Shown piece by piece: positions 57,437 to 64,000 of a stretch of DNA of 64,000 nt. The position numbers and the translations under genes were made by a program. The notes beneath the pieces are model-generated. The model was not told the origin of the DNA. It saw nothing but the letters and a program-made list of their open reading frames with translations, and ran no database searches. Source of the DNA: Caprella mutica (lineage: Eukaryota; Arthropoda; Malacostraca; Amphipoda; Caprellidae). Location: assembly GCA_947561585.1 (NCBI GenBank), contig CANNZV010001465.1, forward strand, positions 1-64,000. Reading direction: 5' to 3'. Numbering within the stretch: position 1 is the first letter of the stretch; the number at the start of each line of letters is the position of its first letter.

Positions 57437-60015
57437 ATTTGTCTAATGCCCCGTCACACTGTCAAACACTTCATCAAACTGTTTGTCTATTGTCTCGTAC
57501 ACACTGTCAAGCACTTCGTCAAACTGTTTGTCTAATGCCCCGTTACACTGTCCAACACTTCGTCAAACTGTTTTTTGTCTAATGCCCCGTTACATATCAA
57601 ACACTTTGTCAAACTGTTTGTCTATTGTCTCGTACACACTGTCAAGCACTTCATCAAACTGTTTGTCTAATGCTCCGTCACACTGCCAAACACTTTGTCA
57701 AACTGTTTGTCTAATGCTCCGTCACACTGCCAAACACTTCATCAAACTGTTTGTCTATTGTCTCGTACACACTGTCAAACACTTCGTCAAACTGTTTGTC
57801 TAATGCTCCGTCACACTGCCAAACACTTTGTCAAACTGTTTGTCTAATGCTCCGTCACACTGCCAAACACTTCATCAAACTGTTTGTCTATTGTCTCGTA
57901 CACACTGTCAAACACTTCGTCAAACTGTTTGTCTAATGCTCCGTCACACTGCCAAACACTTCATCAAACTGTTTGTCTATTGTCTCGTACACACTGTCAA
58001 GCACTTCATCAAACTGTTTGTCTAATGCTCCGTCACACTGCCAAACACTTTGTCAAACTGTTTGTCTAATGCTCCGTCACACTGCCAAACACTTCATCAA
58101 ACTGTTTGTCTATTGTCTCGTACACACTGTCAAACACTTCGTCAAACTGTTTGTCTAATGCTCCGTCACACTGCCAAACACTTTGTCAAACTGTTTGTCT
58201 AATGCCCCGTCACACTGTCAAACACTTCGTCAAACTGTTTGTCTAATGCTCCGTCACACTGCCAAACACTTTGTCAAACTGTTTGTCTAATGCTCCGTCA
58301 CACTGCCAAACACTTCATCAAACTGTTTGTCTATTGTCTCGTACACACTGTCAAACACTTCGTCAAACTGTTTGTCTAATGCTCCGTCACACTGCCAAAC
58401 ACTTCATCAAACTGTTTGTCTATTGTCTCGTACACACTGTCAAGCACTTCATCAAACTGTTTGTCTAATGCTCCGTCACACTGCCAAACACTTTGTCAAA
58501 CTGTTTGTCTAATGCTCCGTCACACTGCCAAACACTTCATCAAACTGTTTGTCTATTGTCTCGTACACACTGTCAAACACTTCGTCAAACTGTTTGTCTA
58601 ATGCTCCGTCACACTGCCAAACACTTTGTCAAACTGTTTGTCTAATGCCCCGTCACACTGTCAAACACTTCATCAAACTGTTTGTCTAATGCCCCATCAC
58701 ACTGTCAAACACTTCATGAAACTGTTTGTCTATTGTCTCGTACACACTGTCAAACACTTCGTCAAACTGTTTGTCTAATGCCCCGTCACACTGTCAAACA
58801 CTTCATCAAACTGTTTGTCTAATGCCCCATCACACTGTCAAACACTTCATCTAACTGTTTGTCTATTGTCTCGTACACACTGTCAAACACTTCGTCAAAC
58901 TGTTTGTCTAATGCTCCGTCACACTGTCAAACACTTCATCAAACTGTTTATCTATTGTCTCGTACACACTGTCAAACACTTCGTCAAACTGTTTTTCTAA
59001 TGCTCCGTCACACTGCCAAACACTTCATCAAACTGTTTGTCTATTGTCTCGTACACACTGTCAAACACTTCATCAAACTGTTTGTCTATTGTCTCGTACA
59101 CACTGTCAAACACTTTTTCAAACTGTTTGTCTAATGCCCCGTCACACTGTCAAATACTTCATCAAACTGTTTGTCTATTGTCTCGTACACACTGTCAAAC
59201 ACTTTGTCAAACTGTTTGTTTAATGCCCCGTCACACTGTCAAACACTTTGTCAAACTGTTTGTCTATTGTCTCGTACACACTGTCAAACACTACGTCAAA
59301 CTGTTTGTCTAATGTCTCGTACACACTGTCAAACACTTCGTCAAACTGTTTATCTATTGTCTCGTACACACTGTCAAACACTTCGTCAAACTGTTTGTTT
59401 AATGCTCCGTCACACTGCCAAACACTTCATCAAACTGTTTGTCTATTGTCTCGTACACACTGTCAAACACTTCATCAAACTGTTTGTCTATTGTCTCGTA
59501 CACACTGTCAAACACTTTGTCAAACTGTTTGTCTAATGCCCCGTCACACTGTCAAATACTTCATCAAACTGTTTGTCTATTGTCTCGTACACACTGTCAA
59601 ACACTTTGTCAAACTGTTTGTCTAATGCCCCGTCACACTGTCAAACACTTTGTCAAACTGTTTGTCTATTGTCTCGTACACACTGTCAAACACTACGTCA
59701 AACTGTTTGTCTATTGTCTCGTACACACTGTCAAACACTACGTCAAACTGTTTGTCTATTGTCTCGTACACACTGTCAAACACTTCGTCAAACTGTTTGT
59801 CTAATGCCCCGTTACACTTTTAAACACTTTGTCAAACTGTTTGTCTAATGCCCAGTTTCACTGTCAAACACTTTGTCAAACTGTTTGTCTAATGCCCCGT
59901 TACACTGTCAAACACTTCGTCAAACTGTTTGTCTAATGCCCCGTCACACTGTCAAACACTTTGTCAAACTGTTTGTCTATTGTCTCGTACACACTGTCAA
60001 ATATTTCGTCAAACT
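57437..60015 (+). repeat. 44/45-bp satellite with 443-bp higher-order repeat
   Basis: About 58 units of two related kinds: 44 bp with GTCTAATGCYCCGTCACACT and 45 bp with GTCTATTGTCTCGTACACAC, both followed by GTCAAACACTTCRTCAAACT. The unit family is that of 54885-55890. Mixing 44 and 45 shifts the frame, giving many short overlapping frames that are not genes. 57828-58158 is repeated exactly 443 bp later. Confidence 0.96.
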
Positions 60016-60411
60016 GTGCTGATAATATAGAATAGTTACACCTTTTTTTATTTTCTATAGAGCTTTTCTAATGAAAGAAAATTTAAAGGGGAAGAGTAAC
60101 TTGATCAAAATATTAAAAAAAATTGAAAACAATACATTAAAGTGTTGAGTGTAATTTTGTAAATTGTAATACCTCTGAATATAATAAATGTTTGACTAGA
60201 ATTAGATACTTGGAAGACGGATAAAAAATATGTTAAACAATATAATTTAAAGAGGAAATTGTAGCAATCTGCAGTCCGGTGGAACGAACAATTTTTGTCC
60301 TTTGTTGGGGATGTGTACGGTCAAGGATCGTCCCCTCTAAAAACTTTACCTGTACCTATGTAGACCAGCCATTTTTCTCTAAAGCATAATGATAGGAAAC
60401 CCCATGTGACG
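60016..60411. other. Spacer, nothing recognised
   Basis: AT-rich; no gene. CAATCTGCAGTCCGGTGG near 60267 is a weak echo of the CAGTCTGCAG MITE ends. Confidence 0.4.
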
Positions 60412-61465
60412 TTAAAGGGCCTCTCGGACCTCTCCAGACTCCGGGAAAAAATGTTTTTTTTTTACATAATATAATAGAACTAGATTATGTGTACTCGGTA
60501 GAGCGCATACCTTCGCCTCCGCTCTGACCCGTTTTCTCCCAAAATTAAAGAAACTGCTAACTGGATAATAACCAATCGTTCCACCAAGTTTCATGTAATA
60601 CTTTTGAGTTATAAATGACATTGACCTTTGGCCGGATTGCTTCCAAAATTCAACCAGATCGTTCCTGGTCATTGACCAATTGTATCATCAAATTTCAGAC
60701 AATTTGGTTGAATACTTTTCGAGGTACAAATAGCATTGACTTTGATCTTTGACCCTATCACTCACAAAATCTATCAAAATGGTTCCTTCATATTGACCAA
60801 TCGTTTCACCAATTTTCAGGCAATTTGGTTGAACACTTTTTCAGTTAAGCGAATAACAAGATGATAAATAAATAAATAAATTCCGATGAAAATATAACCT
60901 TCCGCAAGATTGCGAAGGTAACGAACATCTACGATCATTATTCTGCAAACCGCATACAGTTCGGTTCAGTATATATTTTATTATTTGCTTATAAAGTTTT
61001 TAATACTCTGTGTGCAACAATAATTGTACGAATCACTAACCTGACGCTGAAGAAGAAGATTGTACACTCTTTGTTTTGTTTTCAAATTTGAATTTATAAA
61101 CAAACAATGCGTTTTCGGCATTCTTTTATGATATAAATTATTTCCTGAAGTATACATATAAACGTTTCTATAATAAGTTTATGCAATTTTATACCTTTAC
61201 AGTTTACACGATTATTAAATAGATTTATTATACCAAATACCTATTTGACAATCAAAACAAATGGTGTACATTCCTTTTATTCAGACTGAAAATTAGTAAG
61301 TCGGAAGTAAAGTAGGTATTGTAGAGTTTTGATTATAGAAATCTTTAAAAGCATATAAAATTAAAAATATGCTATCAAATTTCATTGGGCTTGCCGCAAA
61401 ATGATAAGAAACATTAGCCTCGTTGATTAAAGCAATAAAAAAATTTGTTTGCAGAGGACCTTTAA
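60412..61465 (+). mobile_element. TTAA-flanked MITE, copy 3, interrupted
   Basis: TTAAAGGGCCTCTC at 60412 and GCAGAGGACCTTTAA ending 61465 are the inverted ends. Repeat R (60473-60925) is inserted after TAGAACTA; without it the length matches copies 1 and 2. Confidence 0.78.
60473..60925 (+). repeat. Dispersed repeat R, nested copy
   Basis: Starts TAGAACTAGATTATGTG, then CTCGGTAGAGCGCATACC, and ends GATTGCGAAGGTAAC. TACCTTCGCC near the start and GCGAAGGTA at the end are inverted. A full copy like 35046-35520. Confidence 0.78.
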
Positions 61466-61679
61466 AGGTACCTCTCGCTCCCTTCCTATGGCTCCACATT
61501 CAGCACCACAAAAAGAAAGACAACAGAAATGGAAAAGTGACTACAAAACAGTCATCTCATCAGATTTAAATTTACGAAGTACATAGGCACCACTTCTATT
61601 GAAGGAGGTCATAGAGCGAGAAATATATCTTTTGCTTCTCTCAAATCTGACGTCAAAATACATCCTAGATATTTATAAT

Positions 61680-62826
61680 GCTGATAGAGCACTATAGTGC
61701 TGATAGAGCACTATAGTGCTGATAGAGCACTATAGTGCTGATGGAGCACTATAGTGCTGATGGAGCACTATAGTGCTGATGGAGCACTATAGTGCTGATA
61801 GAGCACTATAGTGCTGATAGAGCACTATAGTGCTGATAGAGCACTATAGTGCTGATAGAGCACTATAGTGCTGATAGAGCACTATAGTGCTGATAGAGCT
61901 CTATAGTGCTGATAGAGCACTATAGTGCTGATAGAGCACTATAGTGCTGATAGAGCACTATAGTGCTGATAGAGCACTATAGTGCTGATAGAGCTCTATA
62001 GTGCTGATAGAGAACTATAGTGCTGATGGAGCACTATAGTGCTGATGGAGCACTATAGTGCTGATAGAGCACTATAGGGCTGATAGAGCACTATAGTGCT
62101 GATAGAGCACTATAGTGCTGATAGAGAACTATAGTGCTGATGGAGCACTATAGTGCTGATAGAGCACTATAGTGCTGATAGAGCACTATAGTGCTGATGG
62201 AGCACTATAGTGCTGATAGAGCACTATAGTGCTGATAGAGCACTATAGTGCTGATAGAGCACTATAGTGCTGATAGAGCACTATAGTGCTGATAGAGCTC
62301 TATAGTGCTGATAGAGAACTATAGTGCTGATAGAGCACTATAGTGCTGATAGAGCACTATAGTGCTGATAGAGCACTATAGTGCTGATGGAGCACTATAG
62401 TGCTGATAGAGCACTATAGTGCTGATAGAGCACTATAGTGCTGATAGAGCTCTATAGTGCTGATAGAGAACTATAGTGCTGATGGAGCACTATAGTGCTG
62501 ATAGAGCACTATAGTGCTGATAGAGCACTATAGTGCTGATAGAGCACTATAGTGCTGATGGAGCACTATAGTGCTGATGGAGCACTATAGTGCTGATAGA
62601 GCACTATAGTGCTGATAGAGCACTATAGTGCTGATAGAGCACTATAGTGCTGATAGAGCACTATAGTGCTGATAGAGCACTATAGTGCTGATAGAGCACT
62701 ATAGTGATGATAGAGCACTATTGTGCTGATAGAGCACTATAGTGCTAATAGAGCTCTATAGTGCTGATAGAGCACTATAGTGCTGATAGAGCACTATAGT
62801 GCTGATAGAGCACTATAGTGCTGATG
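61680..62826 (+). repeat. 19-bp palindromic satellite
   Basis: About 60 units of GATAGAGCACTATAGTGCT; AGCACTATAGTGCT is a perfect 14-bp palindrome. Variants: GATGGAG, GAGCTC and GAGAAC. The doublet GAGCTC/GAGAAC recurs at 61991, 62295 and 62447, 304 and 152 bp apart (16 and 8 units). Confidence 0.96.
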
Positions 62827-62829
62827 GTA

Positions 62830-64000
62830 ATGTGACAGACATGAGCTACCCACAGTAACTACAAAACTTTTTTAATTCGCCGCATTTACACTGCTATAGC
62901 AAATGTTTTTATAAATTTAAGCAGGACTTTTATTTTTTCTCTTATTCGCTCATTCCTAAAAGTAAACAAAGTTCAAAATTAGTTGGTGGAGTAGCCAGGA
63001 TATTTAGAAACTTTGCAGCTAAGAGCTTTAATGAAAAACATCACACAGAAATATCTACATCACCACCACGGTGTGAGGGCTGTGCATCTGCTGTGCATCT
63101 GCTGTGCATCTGTTACATCTGCTGTGCATCTGCTGTGCATCTGTTACATCTGCTGTGCATCTGTTACATCTGCTGTGCATCTGCTATAACATTTACTTTT
63201 CAATTTTTTTTCTAATTTCAATGTAACACTATAATAAAAGTTATACCCTCACTGTTCCATTTTTCTTCTCAATGCAGAATTATTCCCCAATTTTGAATAG
63301 CTAATCCCCTAAAATATTTCCTACCTTCCCATTCATTAGTTGCAGGGGAATATCAAATTTCCTGACTACACCGAACTCTGATGTCTGACTGAAACTCTCA
63401 GGACTAAATATCTGGGGGCTGATCTCATTTTTGGCTGACAGATGTCGCTCTACATCCGCTAGATGTCGCTCATCAGTTAGTTTGGACCATGGCTAAGGAG
63501 TCTCTGATGTCGGACCAATAAGTCGATAGGTAGGCAAGGTAAAGATTCTCATTCTAGGTGGATTTATCATGTGGTGAAATACGTAATGATTCTCCTGATC
63601 GTAACCCTTGGTATTACGGACTGAAACTGCTCTTGTTTGCAGTAAATTATCCAAGAGTTGAGTCCGGACTATCATTTTACAGCCAAGTGAAAATTTCAAT
63701 AGCCTCTAATTTCGATTAGAGTTTTCCCATCAGGTATTCACATGAATTGTAATGCCGTCAGATAGACGCATCTCTCTTATCGTTACCCTCCCCCCTCCCC
63801 CTTCTCTCGGATTGAATTTCTTTACAGTGGGTATAGAATGGAGAGGCCCTATCAATAAATTAAAGCGTACGCCGTTGCCTTTATCCAATTATTGGATAGC
63901 GATAGGCAGTGTATGTTAGCTAATAGAGATTTGTTTGCTTGGCGCATCCTACTCTATGAAATACGGCGCCAAGTGGCGCAAAATGCCCTCTAATTGGCGC
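62830..64000. other. Right-edge DNA, no gene recognised
   Basis: 63083-63185 is a short tandem of TGTGCATCTGC with TGTTACATCTGC variants. At 63935-64000, TTGGCGC, GGCGCCAAG, TGGCGC and TTGGCGC repeat in both orientations, possibly the edge of another foldback arm cut by the window end. Confidence 0.45.

Noticed and set aside
57388..59848. Many overlapping 60-125 aa frames
   Set aside because: Frames created by alternating 44- and 45-bp satellite units.
60483..60510. tRNA gene suggested by CTCGGTAGAGCGCAT
   Set aside because: Only a D-arm-like piece; no acceptor stem, anticodon arm or T-arm could be folded, and the piece belongs to a dispersed repeat.
63493..63699. 68-aa frame near the right edge
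   Set aside because: No recognisable domain, no splice context, AT-rich surroundings.

Overview
The window is nuclear DNA from an animal. It holds three intron-bearing host genes with GT-AG introns, non-LTR retrotransposons, hAT-, piggyBac- and pogo-like DNA elements and long minisatellites. The base composition is AT-rich by eye. The host proteins are conserved across Metazoa; I cannot fix the phylum. A marine invertebrate such as a sponge would fit, but this is a guess. No bacterial features were found.

Host genes. BLOC1S2 (6538-7513, +, 2 exons, 177 aa) is a subunit of BLOC-1/BORC. A complete SERINC gene (21622 down to 15101, -, 6 exons, 470 aa) encodes a multipass membrane protein; its 3.5-kb first intron is packed with small transposons and another intron carries a 24-bp minisatellite. 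A TMBIM/Lifeguard gene (39866 down to 36934, -, 5 exons, 240 aa) encodes a Bax-inhibitor-motif membrane protein. All exon joins keep phase. The three genes have no obvious shared pathway.

Layout. 1-1.2 kb: composite inverted element with 15-bp minisatellite arms. 1.5-2.15 kb: TTAA-flanked MITE. 2.7-6.5 kb: repeat remnants and AT-rich DNA. 6.5-7.8 kb: BLOC1S2. 9.1-13.3 kb: dead CR1/L2/Jockey-like retrotransposon (+). 15.1-21.6 kb: SERINC. 24.5-28.0 kb: second APE-type non-LTR element (-), nearly intact. 28.3-34.9 kb: a 6.6-kb hAT-type element with a perfect 8-bp target duplication, itself carrying nested elements, a candidate small spliced transcript and two satellites. 36.9-39.9 kb: TMBIM. 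40-44 kb: nested hAT-type MITEs. 45-63 kb: a minisatellite belt (15, 28, 19, 38, 45, 22, 44/45 and 19-bp units), roughly 60 percent tandem repeat.

The most unusual signal is a family of non-autonomous elements (29675-30143, 42371-43548, 51366-53479) that share one internal core but have different inverted arms, each arm made of its own short tandem repeat. Many small MITEs have 8-bp target duplications (hAT signature), so insertion order can be read: in one place one element sits in a second that sits in a third. A pogo-like element appears to have expanded its own terminal repeat into a 1.3-kb satellite.
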